This document shows positions 1 to 5,306 of a DNA stretch of 5,306 nt, piece after piece. The notes beneath the pieces are model-generated. The model worked only from the letters and a program-made list of their open reading frames with translations, searched no databases and was not told the origin of the DNA. Within the stretch, counting starts at the first letter, position 1; the number at the start of each line of letters is the position of its first letter. The position numbers and the translations under genes were made by a program. The stretch comes from Candidatus Helarchaeota archaeon (GTDB taxonomy: Archaea; Asgardarchaeota; Lokiarchaeia; Helarchaeales; JABXJV01): contig JABXJV010000338.1 in the NCBI GenBank assembly GCA_013375355.1, positions 1 through 5,306 of the forward strand. The letters run 5' to 3'.

Positions 1-2
1 AA

Positions 3-1838
3 CTTGAGGTATTAAGAAGAGAAAAAGTCGAACTGATCCCGACTAAAAGAACTGTTCACGTTGAATTAGAAAATTTTGATAATATGATTGAAAGTCAGAT
101 TAGGAAATATTTACAAGATTCTTTTATACAAAATGATAATGCAAATACGCGAAAATCTTTTAGTGGACTAGTGAATTCAGTCAGCCAATATGACTTTAAA
201 AGAAATGCATTAAAGGATTTATATAGAAATGCTCCCGACGCCGTTAGAGCACATGAGGTAGGACTGATTCACCTTCATGACTTATGGACAAGTAGATTTT
301 GTGGTTATTGTTCAGGTTGGGACTTACGCCAATTAATTAGGGATGGTTTAGATTTAGTCATTAGTGCAAAACCCGCAAAACATCTACAAACTATTTTGAA
401 TCATATGATAAATTTTATAGTCACAGTACAGCGAGAATGGGCAGGAGCACTCGCATTTTCTGATGTTGATGTTCTACTGGCTCCATTTGTTAGAGTAGAT
501 GATTTAAATTATAAACAGGTAAAACAACACATACAAAATTTTGTTTTCAATTTAAATTTTCCCACAAGATATGGTGACCAACCGCCATTTATCAATATAA
601 CATTAGATTTGGCACTTCCTGAACGATATAAAGGAGTTCCTGCGCTATTAGGAGGCCAAGAACAATCCTTTACATATGATCAATTAAAAGAAGAAATGGA
701 TTTAATAAATAGAGCTTTCATTGAAGTAATACAAGAAGGGGATGCAAAAGGCAATCCATTTACATTTCCGATTCCTACAATAGCTTTAGATAAAGATTTC
801 GAATATGATTCCGAAATCGGTAGACTTCTTATGGAACTTACAGCTAAAAAAGGATCACCTTATTTCTTAAATTATAATGTTGATTATCTGCAACCCGATT
901 CTAACTTAAGTATGTGTTGCCGGTTAAGAATTGATTATAATGAAATAGAAAAGCATTCTGGAGGACTTTGGGCTATCGGTGAAAATACTGGGTCCATTGG
1001 TGTAGTTTCGTTAAATATGCCGCGAATTGGATTTCTATCACGTAAAAATGGAGATTTATTTGGAAATTTAGATAAAGTTTTAGAAATTGCCCGAAAACAA
1101 CTAAAACACAAACGAAAAGTAATAACCCATAGTTTAAATAACGGTTTATTACCCACAACTCAACATACCCTTTGTAGTGGATTCATGAATCATTTTAATA
1201 CAATTGGGGTTGTTGGATTTCACGATTTTTGTATGAATTATATTGATCAACCCATATATTCAATAGCCGGACGTGCTCTAACAAAGAAAGTCTTAAGATA
1301 TATGCGTGAAAAAATTGCCGATTTCCAACGAGAAGACAAAATGTTATACAATTTAGAACAGACACCAGCTGAAAAAACAGCAGGTAGATTTGCTTTTCAC
1401 GACTATCAAGATTTTGGGGATGCTGCGCATTATTCAATTAACGATGATGGTGTTCTGGAATATACTAATAGCACTCATCTTCCTGTAGATTATAAAGGGT
1501 TAGTTGATAAAATAAGAATTGAAGGAGAATTTCATAGGGAATTTACTGGTGGATGTATAACGCATCTATTTATGGACGAAATTTCTAACGTAGAAGGTCT
1601 CACCAAATTCATAAAGAAAACAGCTGAAAATTCTGATTTATCTTATTTTAGCATAACTCCAACCCTCTCTGTATGCCTAAATTGTAAGAAAACATTAATT
1701 GGAAATTTTCCATCTTGTCCAATATGTAATACTCAGACGATAATTTGGAGTCGCGTTACAGGATATTATAGACCAGTTGAACGGTGGAATCCCGCTAAAA
1801 AGGCAGAATTTAAATTAAGAACTACATATCACATCTAA
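3..1838 (+). CDS. nrdD: Anaerobic (class III) ribonucleoside-triphosphate reductase, 5'-partial
   Basis: Glycyl-radical enzyme that reduces ribonucleotides to deoxyribonucleotides without oxygen, in the cytoplasm. Numbering from the internal Met at position 84: HLHDL near 63-67; Cys76 in the YCSGWD motif (equivalent to the reductant Cys79 of phage T4 NrdD); SMCCR with Cys278/Cys279 at the thiyl-radical finger loop; TGSIGVV at 302-308; TNSTHLP at 461-467; a zinc ribbon of Cys531, Cys534, Cys545 and Cys548; and the glycyl-radical site RVTGYY with Gly560. All hallmark residues are present, so the enzyme looks intact. The frame stays open from Met84 back to base 3, reading LEVLRREKVELIPTKRTVHV and onward, and no ribosome-binding site precedes Met84. 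I infer that the gene starts upstream of the window, perhaps with an ATP-cone. The sequence resembles the longer, non-T4 NrdD type. The activase gene nrdG, which would install the radical, is not in view. The product is certain; the true start is not visible. Confidence 0.95.
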   Translation, partial: LEVLRREKVELIPTKRTVHVELENFDNMIESQIRKYLQDSFIQNDNANTRKSFSGLVNSVSQYDFKRNALKDLYRNAPDAVRAHEVGLIHLHDLWTSRFCGYCSGWDLRQLIRDGLDLVISAKPAKHLQTILNHMINFIVTVQREWAGALAFSDVDVLLAPFVRVDDLNYKQVKQHIQNFVFNLNFPTRYGDQPPFINITLDLALPERYKGVPALLGGQEQSFTYDQLKEEMDLINRAFIEVIQEGDAKGNPFTFPIPTIALDKDFEYDSEIGRLLMELTAKKGSPYFLNYNVDYLQPDSNLSMCCRLRIDYNEIEKHSGGLWAIGENTGSIGVVSLNMPRIGFLSRKNGDLFGNLDKVLEIARKQLKHKRKVITHSLNNGLLPTTQHTLCSGFMNHFNTIGVVGFHDFCMNYIDQPIYSIAGRALTKKVLRYMREKIADFQREDKMLYNLEQTPAEKTAGRFAFHDYQDFGDAAHYSINDDGVLEYTNSTHLPVDYKGLVDKIRIEGEFHREFTGGCITHLFMDEISNVEGLTKFIKKTAENSDLSYFSITPTLSVCLNCKKTLIGNFPSCPICNTQTIIWSRVTGYYRPVERWNPAKKAEFKLRTTYHI

Positions 1839-1849
1839 TTTTTTTTTTT
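1839..1849 (+). terminator. Oligo-T run directly after nrdD stop
   Basis: Eleven consecutive T residues follow the nrdD stop codon with no hairpin before them. A bare oligo-U end is the usual archaeal intrinsic termination signal. The small ORF begins only 18 nt later, so this may terminate partially and lower expression of the downstream ORF. Function is inferred from position and composition. Confidence 0.5.
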
Positions 1850-1867
1850 GATTTAGGTATAGAGTAA

Positions 1868-1999
1868 ATGAATAATAAAAAAACACCCAAAAAAGAAATT
1901 GAAAGAAATACACGACCCTCATTAATTGATATGCAAATTCAACAGTTTCTATACGATCTAAATGAGAAATCTAGAAAAATGAAAGAAAAAATTAAATAA
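1868..1999 (+). CDS. Small basic hypothetical protein, 43 aa, downstream of nrdD
   Basis: Unrecognised 43-residue ORF starting MNNKKTPKKEIERN and ending MKEKIK. A TAA stop lies immediately before the ATG in the same frame, so this is the earliest possible ATG start. AGGT at 1855-1858 lies 9 nt upstream and could act as a weak ribosome-binding site. The protein is rich in Lys, Arg, Asn and Glu, has no cysteines, no membrane segment and no signal peptide. From about residue 17 onward (SLIDMQIQQFLYDLNEKSRK) it looks like one amphipathic helix with regularly spaced Leu, Ile, Met and Phe. It is on the same strand as nrdD, 29 nt after its stop, so it may be cotranscribed if the T-run is leaky. A short ORF in A-rich DNA can arise by chance, so its reality needs conservation evidence. 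No function is proposed. Confidence 0.45.
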   Translation: MNNKKTPKKEIERNTRPSLIDMQIQQFLYDLNEKSRKMKEKIK

Positions 2000-2010
2000 A
2001 AATAGAAAAA
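1982..2010 (-). terminator. T-rich tract downstream of the minus-strand membrane-protein gene
   Basis: Read on the minus strand, this stretch contains TTTTTCTATTTTTATTT followed by a further run of six T. It begins about 45 nt past the stop of the membrane-protein gene. It fits an archaeal oligo-U terminator, but it overlaps the A-rich 3' end of the small ORF, so the composition may partly reflect that ORF's lysine codons. Confidence 0.35.
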
Positions 2011-2023
2011 TTGAATTCATTAC

Positions 2024-2041
2024 TTTTATTTTCTTTTTTTT
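2024..2041 (+). terminator. T-rich terminator of the nrdD transcription unit
   Basis: TTTTATTTTC followed by eight T residues lies 25 nt after the stop of the small ORF, in the gap between convergent genes. There is no stable hairpin. The position is suitable for ending transcription coming from nrdD before it enters the opposing gene. Confidence 0.5.
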
Positions 2042-2054
2042 CACCATTTTAGTT

Positions 2055-2597
2055 TTAAAAAGCTGCATGGCATTCTTCCATGAATGCACATTTTGGACAA
2101 ACTTTATATCTCACGTAAAGAAGCATAATCGCCAACAGAGCTATAAAACCAATTAGAGAATATAACGCATATATACAAAAATCCAAAAAGAACGAAATGA
2201 CTATTCCGATAATAGGAAAAACCCATAATACGATACTTATGGAGGGAAACCATTTTTTCCCGCAATCTATATGCTTCTTCAAGTACGATTCTTTCCATTC
2301 ATCTATTGGTAACAACTTCATGATTGTCTTCCCATTCTTTTTATCTGGTGCAATCTCTGTTACATTATAATAACAATATTTACAATGTTTTACTGACCAT
2401 GTCCAAAAGGTAAACACAACAGCAAATGGGAAATACAGCACGGCAACCCAAATATTTAGAAATTTTAACCCCACGGTACCAAGAACTATCATACCTAACC
2501 TAAAAACCCATACAAGTACTGATTTATTGTAGGGACACTTTTGTAGAGGTCCGAATTTTGTTTTATCAATCGCTTTTATTTTATTATTATTTTCCAT
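2055..2597 (-). CDS. Cysteine-rich four-helix membrane protein of unknown function
   Basis: I do not recognise a named family for this 180-residue protein. Hydrophobic segments lie at about residues 26-44 (with Arg33 inside), 49-67, 120-139 and 141-162, arranged as two hairpins. Cysteines sit just outside the helices: Cys21 (KCPYN), Cys72 and Cys75 (HCKYCYYN), Cys112 (DCGKKW), and Cys167, Cys170 and Cys176 (CPKCAFMEECH). With two hairpins, the N-terminus, the middle loop and the C-terminus all fall on one side. The many Lys/Arg residues there suggest the cytoplasm. A cytoplasmic metal or Fe-S site is therefore possible but not shown. The general layout resembles uncharacterised archaeal membrane proteins with CxxCxY motifs. 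The start is well supported by AGGTGA 4 nt upstream. It is convergent with the nrdD unit and divergent from the oxidoreductase gene. Confidence 0.85.
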   Translation of the reverse strand: MENNNKIKAIDKTKFGPLQKCPYNKSVLVWVFRLGMIVLGTVGLKFLNIWVAVLYFPFAVVFTFWTWSVKHCKYCYYNVTEIAPDKKNGKTIMKLLPIDEWKESYLKKHIDCGKKWFPSISIVLWVFPIIGIVISFFLDFCIYALYSLIGFIALLAIMLLYVRYKVCPKCAFMEECHAAF

Positions 2598-2601
2598 TTT
2601 T

Positions 2602-2607
2602 TCACCT
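2602..2607 (-). promoter_or_regulatory. Ribosome-binding site AGGTGA
   Basis: On the minus strand AGGTGA lies 4 nt before the ATG of the membrane-protein gene. It is complementary to the archaeal 16S rRNA 3' end (AUCACCUCC). It fixes that start codon and is the clearest Shine-Dalgarno sequence in the window. Confidence 0.75.
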
Positions 2608-2632
2608 TTTCAGTTTCGGAACCCTAAAAAAC

Positions 2633-2642
2633 TCTTTAAAGA
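2633..2642. promoter_or_regulatory. Palindromic TATA-like box between divergent genes
   Basis: TCTTTAAAGA is a perfect 10-bp palindrome with TTTAAA at 2635-2640. On the plus strand its centre is about 27 nt before the oxidoreductase ATG at 2665, the usual archaeal TATA-to-start-site distance, which predicts a leaderless mRNA. On the minus strand the same distance puts a start site near 2611, leaving a short leader that just includes the AGGTGA site. One box could therefore serve both genes. This is inferred from spacing and composition. Confidence 0.45.
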
Positions 2643-2664
2643 TAATATTTGAAAGTTCATATTA

Positions 2665-4035
2665 ATGAATCCCACTTCATTTAAAAACAAATTTGAGTCT
2701 TTTACTTATAAATCCATTATGGAGTTAGAAGATATAATAAATAAATCAGAGTTAAATATTCCAATCTCTCATGAAACAAAAATTTTAAAGACGCCAGTAG
2801 AATTTCAAGATATATATTTTCCAAACCGATTATCTATAAACCCTATGGAGGGATTCGATTCAGGCATTGATGGTTCACCTACCGAATTAACCTACAGAAG
2901 ATATAAAAAGTATGCTAAGGGTGGAGCAGGATTAATCTGGTTTGAAGCGTGTGCAATTTCGGAAAATTGTCGTTCAAATGAGCACCAATTAATGATAACT
3001 GAACAAAACGTAAAAAATTTTAAAGAATTAGTTATAAAAGTCAGGGAAATATGCAATAAAACACTTAAAGACTTAGGATTTAGTAATGAGTGTGTTTTAA
3101 TTTTACAATTAAATCATTCAGGCAGATATTCCAGAAGTGGTGGAATAAAATACCCGATAAGAGCATTTGACAATTCAGAGTTAGATGCAGCAATTAGTGT
3201 CAGTAAAAAAGATGGACTTATTATCTCTGATGATAAATTAAAAGAGTTAGAAGATATATGGGTGAGGAAGGCCATATTAGCAAACGAAGCGGGTTTTGAT
3301 GGGGTTGACATTAAAGCTTGCCATGGATACTTAATTAGTGAATTATTGTCTGCTCGGAGTAGAGAAGATTCTGAATATGGTGGGAAAAATTTAGATGATA
3401 GAACAAAATTTTTTCTAAACATTATCAAGAAATTAAAGAGTGAATTAAAAAGTAGCTCGAACTTTTTTATAACTACTCGATTAGGGATTTATGATGGCAT
3501 ACCCTACCCAAATGGTTTTGGTGTAAAGGAACGAGAAAATCAAAATTTTCCTGTGTCAGTTGATCTAACAGAACCTATAAAATTAGTTAAGCAATTATAT
3601 CAACAAGGCGTGAGATTAATCAATATCTCAGCAGGAAATCCCCATTATACACCACATTTAACGAGACCTTATAACACTCCCGTGGAAGGAGAACAATTAC
3701 CTGCTGAAAATCCATTATATGGGGTGAGCAGGATAATAAATTTAACATCATTGATTAAGCAACAAATTCCTAAAGATATGGTGTTAGTTGGATCATGCTA
3801 CTCTTTTTTGCGGCAATATGCAGGATATGTCGTAGCAGGTTTAATCCAAGGTAAAATTGTTGATATTTGTGGATTTGGCAGAATGGGGTTTGCAAATCCA
3901 AATTTTCCACGTCAAATTTTTCAACAGGGAAAAATTGATAAAAAAAAGACTTGTGTAACATGTTCAAAATGTTCTGAATTAATGAAGGTAGGAAAAGCAA
4001 CAGGATGCGTCCTTCGAGATCCCCAATATATTTAA
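2665..4035 (+). CDS. Old Yellow Enzyme-family NADH:flavin oxidoreductase with 4Fe-4S site
   Basis: Predicted FMN-binding TIM-barrel oxidoreductase related to 2,4-dienoyl-CoA reductase and Old Yellow Enzyme, acting on an unknown alkene or enoate-type substrate. The barrel starts near residue 44 (TPVEFQDIYFPNRLSINPMEG). LNHSGRYS lies at 149-156, FDGVDIKACHGYLISELLSA at 211-230 (with Tyr222 at the likely proton-donor position), YGG at 238-240, and the FMN-phosphate end GFGRMGFANP at 403-412. Cys430, Cys433, Cys436 and Cys448 (C-x2-C-x2-C-x11-C) form a likely 4Fe-4S ligand set near the C-terminus. The 456-residue length means the C-terminal FAD/NAD(P) domain of the roughly 650-residue FadH type is absent, so electrons may come from a separate partner. 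About 40 extra residues precede the barrel. An in-frame TGA at 2650-2652 and no ribosome-binding site support a leaderless start at 2665. Substrate is unknown. Confidence 0.9.
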   Translation: MNPTSFKNKFESFTYKSIMELEDIINKSELNIPISHETKILKTPVEFQDIYFPNRLSINPMEGFDSGIDGSPTELTYRRYKKYAKGGAGLIWFEACAISENCRSNEHQLMITEQNVKNFKELVIKVREICNKTLKDLGFSNECVLILQLNHSGRYSRSGGIKYPIRAFDNSELDAAISVSKKDGLIISDDKLKELEDIWVRKAILANEAGFDGVDIKACHGYLISELLSARSREDSEYGGKNLDDRTKFFLNIIKKLKSELKSSSNFFITTRLGIYDGIPYPNGFGVKERENQNFPVSVDLTEPIKLVKQLYQQGVRLINISAGNPHYTPHLTRPYNTPVEGEQLPAENPLYGVSRIINLTSLIKQQIPKDMVLVGSCYSFLRQYAGYVVAGLIQGKIVDICGFGRMGFANPNFPRQIFQQGKIDKKKTCVTCSKCSELMKVGKATGCVLRDPQYI

Positions 4036-4730
4036 CTTTTTTTAGGTGCATATAAAACAAATTCTAGGAAGGAATATTCCTCAAATTTATTTTTAAAATA
4101 TTGGATTTTATCTAAATTTTCTTCATTAATACGCTGCCATTCTGTTTCTTTGGGCAAATATTGCGAGGCTAGCTCAAATATTAGCAAATACTTCTGCTGT
4201 CCCGGTCCCCCACCATATATCTCACGTTCACCGGTCATAATGTTCGAGATCTTTTCATCAATTTGATAAAGACGACTACGATATACATTAGAAAGCGCAG
4301 ATAATTTGCGGAGATAATTTGCTTTGAGCCATTCAACCAACTCAATTTCTTTTTCAGCAGCAATATTAAAGCGGATGATGTAAAGGTAGGGAGCTTCGGT
4401 TGTGGCCGGTTTTCCTTCTATTGCAATTAATTCGTATATATTGCGGATATTATTTTTAAAGAATGACAAGCATTTTTTGGTCCAAGGTGTGGAGTTATTT
4501 AAAGCATGTAAGTAGGCCTCACTCTGTAGGACATTTGTATCTGTTGTTTCATAATACATCAAATAAGTATGTGTTTTATCTACTCCCCGATAGCGCCTAC
4601 CAACGAGGAAACCTGGAATAGTGACACGCTCTGTCATATGCTCACAGTTGTGCCATTTTTGAACTTCTAACAAGTTTTCATCATCAATGTCAGTCCAAAA
4701 TCCCATCAATCCTCTTGCATATTCATTCAT
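4032..4730 (-). CDS. EthD-like dimeric alpha-beta barrel protein, two tandem domains
   Basis: Small soluble protein, probably of the dimeric alpha-beta barrel (ferredoxin-like) superfamily that includes EthD-like proteins. Numbering from the ATG at 4730: domain 1 covers about 5-105, with GFWTDID at 10-16, the conserved block WHNCEH at 26-31, ERVTIPGF at 34-41 and GRRY at 44-47. Domain 2 covers about 113-232 and opens with the beta-strand PYLYIIRF. Bacterial relatives share the pattern WTDI, W(Y/H)xxEHxxER, PGFxxGRRY and a later NxxTPW, here NSTPW. The catalytic role, if any, is not known. There are no membrane segments or signal peptide. A GTG at 4736 could add two residues, but the ATG is preferred. 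Bases 4141-4380 are 40% G+C (95 of 240), against 28% for 3001-3240 in the neighbouring gene, a hint of horizontal acquisition. Its stop overlaps that of the convergent oxidoreductase gene. Confidence 0.85.
   Translation of the reverse strand: MNEYARGLMGFWTDIDDENLLEVQKWHNCEHMTERVTIPGFLVGRRYRGVDKTHTYLMYYETTDTNVLQSEAYLHALNNSTPWTKKCLSFFKNNIRNIYELIAIEGKPATTEAPYLYIIRFNIAAEKEIELVEWLKANYLRKLSALSNVYRSRLYQIDEKISNIMTGEREIYGGGPGQQKYLLIFELASQYLPKETEWQRINEENLDKIQYFKNKFEEYSFLEFVLYAPKKS
4037..4043 (+). terminator. Oligo-T run after the oxidoreductase stop
   Basis: Seven T residues begin 2 nt after the oxidoreductase stop codon, with no hairpin, as in archaeal termination. On the other strand the same bases form the AAA AAA lysine codons of the PKKS C-terminus of the convergent gene, so the signal is embedded in coding sequence. 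Termination is inferred. Confidence 0.4.
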
Positions 4731-4754
4731 AATCACACACTCAATAGAATCTCG

Positions 4755-4762
4755 ATAATACT
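4755..4762 (+). repeat. Extra copy of the ATAATACT half-site
   Basis: ATAATACT here is identical to the left arm of the inverted repeat at 4804-4811. It lies just downstream of the TATA-like box of the minus-strand EthD-like gene, between that box and its expected transcription start. A second arm is missing here. It may be a weaker site for the same regulator, or chance in A+T-rich DNA. Confidence 0.35.
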
Positions 4763-4770
4763 TAAATTAA
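4763..4770 (-). promoter_or_regulatory. TATA-like box for the EthD-like gene
   Basis: On the minus strand TTAATTTA lies with its centre about 36 nt before the ATG at 4730. This predicts transcription starting around 4740, with a leader of about 10 nt and no clear ribosome-binding site. It is assigned on composition and spacing only. Confidence 0.4.
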
Positions 4771-4798
4771 ATAAGGTAATATTTTTATTGAAATTTTC

Positions 4799-4806
4799 TA
4801 TAAATA
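4799..4806 (+). promoter_or_regulatory. TATA-like box for cbiM
   Basis: TATAAATA predicts a transcription start near 4829 and a leader of roughly 46 nt before the TTG start. Its last two bases overlap the inverted repeat that follows. A second candidate, TTTTAAAAA at 4814-4822 inside the repeat, would give a start near 4844. Which is used cannot be decided from sequence. Confidence 0.45.
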
Positions 4807-4830
4807 ATACTAGTTTTAAAAACAGTATTA
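4805..4830. promoter_or_regulatory. Near-perfect inverted repeat, candidate operator of cbiM
   Basis: TAATACT-A-GTTTT, one central A, then AAAACAGTATTA: twelve base pairs of dyad symmetry interrupted only by one unpaired A at 4812. It lies between divergent genes, starts at the end of the cbiM TATA-like box and reaches the expected start site. That is where archaeal repressors commonly block transcription. Because the downstream gene is a cobalt/nickel transporter, a metal-responsive repressor is a natural guess. The sequence does not match a regulator motif I can name with confidence. Confidence 0.5.
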
Positions 4831-4874
4831 CTCATTATTTTTTCCTTTTGAAAATTGAAAAGAGTTAGTTTATT

Positions 4875-5306
4875 TTGCATATTCCCGATGGATTATTAGC
4901 ACCTTGGTTATGGATAACACTCCTTATTATATCTTTAGGTATTTTAGCAATTAGTTTTTTTAAATTAGATGAAGACCTTGATGAACGATTTGTTCCATAT
5001 ATTGGTGTATTGGCGGCGTTTATTTTTGCAGCACAATTTGTAAATTTTCCAGTTCCAGGAGGTACTTCTGGGCATTTGGTTGGTGGGACTTTAATTGCAA
5101 TAATTCTTGGTCCTTGGGCAGCTCCCATCATAATGACTTTAGTCCTATTGATTCAGGCATTCATGGGAGATGGTGGAATTACTGCTATTGGTGTAAATAT
5201 TTTTAATATGGGAGTTGTGGGTGGAATTTTTGGTTATGGTTTAACAGCTATATTTGTTAGAATATTAAGAAATAAATTAGATTCAAGGAAAAATTTGATA
5301 ATAAGC
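4875..5306 (+). CDS. cbiM: Cobalt/nickel ECF transporter S-component CbiM, 3'-partial
   Basis: Integral membrane substrate-binding component of an energy-coupling-factor transporter that imports Co2+ (or Ni2+), often for cobalamin or Ni-enzyme synthesis. The first 144 residues are in view. The N-terminus MHIPDGLL is the family hallmark: in the homologous nickel protein NikM2, Met1, His2 and His67 bind the metal, and here His2 and His67 (TSGHLVGG, 64-71) sit at exactly those positions. Further conserved blocks are ERFVPYIGVLAAFIFAAQ (37-54), NFPVPGGTSGH (57-67), GPWAAP (79-84), GDGGITAIGVNIFNMG (98-113). Hydrophobic helices lie at about 10-29, 40-55, 70-97 and 103-127. The start is TTG: an in-frame TAG at 4866-4868 leaves room for only two codons upstream, and the next in-frame ATG is at residue 87. 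No clear ribosome-binding site is seen. Downstream cbiN/Q/O-type partners would lie beyond the window. Confidence 0.93.
   Translation, partial: MHIPDGLLAPWLWITLLIISLGILAISFFKLDEDLDERFVPYIGVLAAFIFAAQFVNFPVPGGTSGHLVGGTLIAIILGPWAAPIIMTLVLLIQAFMGDGGITAIGVNIFNMGVVGGIFGYGLTAIFVRILRNKLDSRKNLIIS

Noticed and set aside
3114..3428. Minus-strand open frame of 104 codons
   Set aside because: It lies inside the conserved barrel of the oxidoreductase gene and is a by-product of that gene's codon use. The same applies to minus-strand frames at 935-1437 within nrdD and at 3770-4060.
3950..4035. Oxidoreductase as a frameshifted remnant of a longer FadH-type gene
   Set aside because: The C-terminus ends on the conserved GCVLRD pattern seen in single-domain relatives, and the sequence right after the stop codes for the intact convergent gene. 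There is no sign of a decayed FAD domain.
4805..4830. Assignment of the dyad to NikR
   Set aside because: The half-sites run outward TAATAC and GTATTA, whereas the known bacterial NikR site is GTATGA...TCATAC. Spacing and orientation do not match, so no regulator is named.
4805..4846. Inverted repeat plus following T-rich stretch read as a hairpin terminator
   Set aside because: Both flanking genes point away from this spacer, so no transcript needs to end there. The repeat is almost entirely A-T with a one-base centre and would make a weak RNA hairpin. A promoter/operator role fits its position better.
4737..4874. Cobalamin riboswitch upstream of cbiM
   Set aside because: The predicted leader is only about 30-46 nt, much shorter than a cobalamin riboswitch, and no B12-box-like sequence was seen.
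4865..5131. 88-codon open frame on the minus strand
   Set aside because: It is entirely antisense to cbiM, whose family motifs are unmistakable, and its translation is proline- and asparagine-rich with no recognisable features.

Overview
This is an A+T-rich window that most likely comes from an archaeon. Three signals point that way: an AGGTGA ribosome-binding site placed 4 nt before a start codon, TATA-like boxes (TTTAAA, TTAATTTA, TATAAATA) at about the archaeal distance from start codons, and bare oligo-T runs instead of hairpin terminators behind several genes. A low-GC anaerobe is suggested by the class III (oxygen-sensitive) ribonucleotide reductase and by the iron-sulfur Old Yellow Enzyme relative. 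An Asgard-type lineage would fit but cannot be shown from this sequence.

Layout, left to right. (1) nrdD, an anaerobic ribonucleotide reductase, enters from the left edge with its 5' end cut off by the window and ends at 1838. An 11-T run and a 43-residue basic ORF (1868-1999) follow on the same strand. (2) Convergent to these is a four-helix, cysteine-rich membrane protein of unknown function (minus strand, 2597-2055). (3) Divergent from it is a 456-residue FMN/4Fe-4S oxidoreductase of the Old Yellow Enzyme family (2665-4035). The 67-bp gap between the two holds one palindromic TATA-like box that could serve both genes. (4) Tail to tail with the oxidoreductase is a two-domain, EthD-like (dimeric alpha-beta barrel) protein on the minus strand, whose stop codon shares the palindrome TTAA with the oxidoreductase stop. 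Its base composition is clearly richer in G+C. (5) A 144-bp divergent spacer contains a near-perfect inverted repeat placed like an operator. After it comes the start of cbiM, the membrane S-component of a cobalt (or nickel) ECF transporter, which begins at TTG and runs off the right edge.

These genes do not form one operon: strand switches at almost every gene make most of them separate transcription units. The recognisable functions are anaerobic nucleotide reduction, flavin/FeS redox chemistry and cobalt/nickel uptake. No defence island, CRISPR array, tRNA, rRNA or mobile element was seen. The points most worth following are the cbiM operator candidate with its extra half-site near the neighbouring promoter, the uncharacterised membrane protein whose cysteines all appear to lie on one membrane face, and the small ORF behind nrdD.
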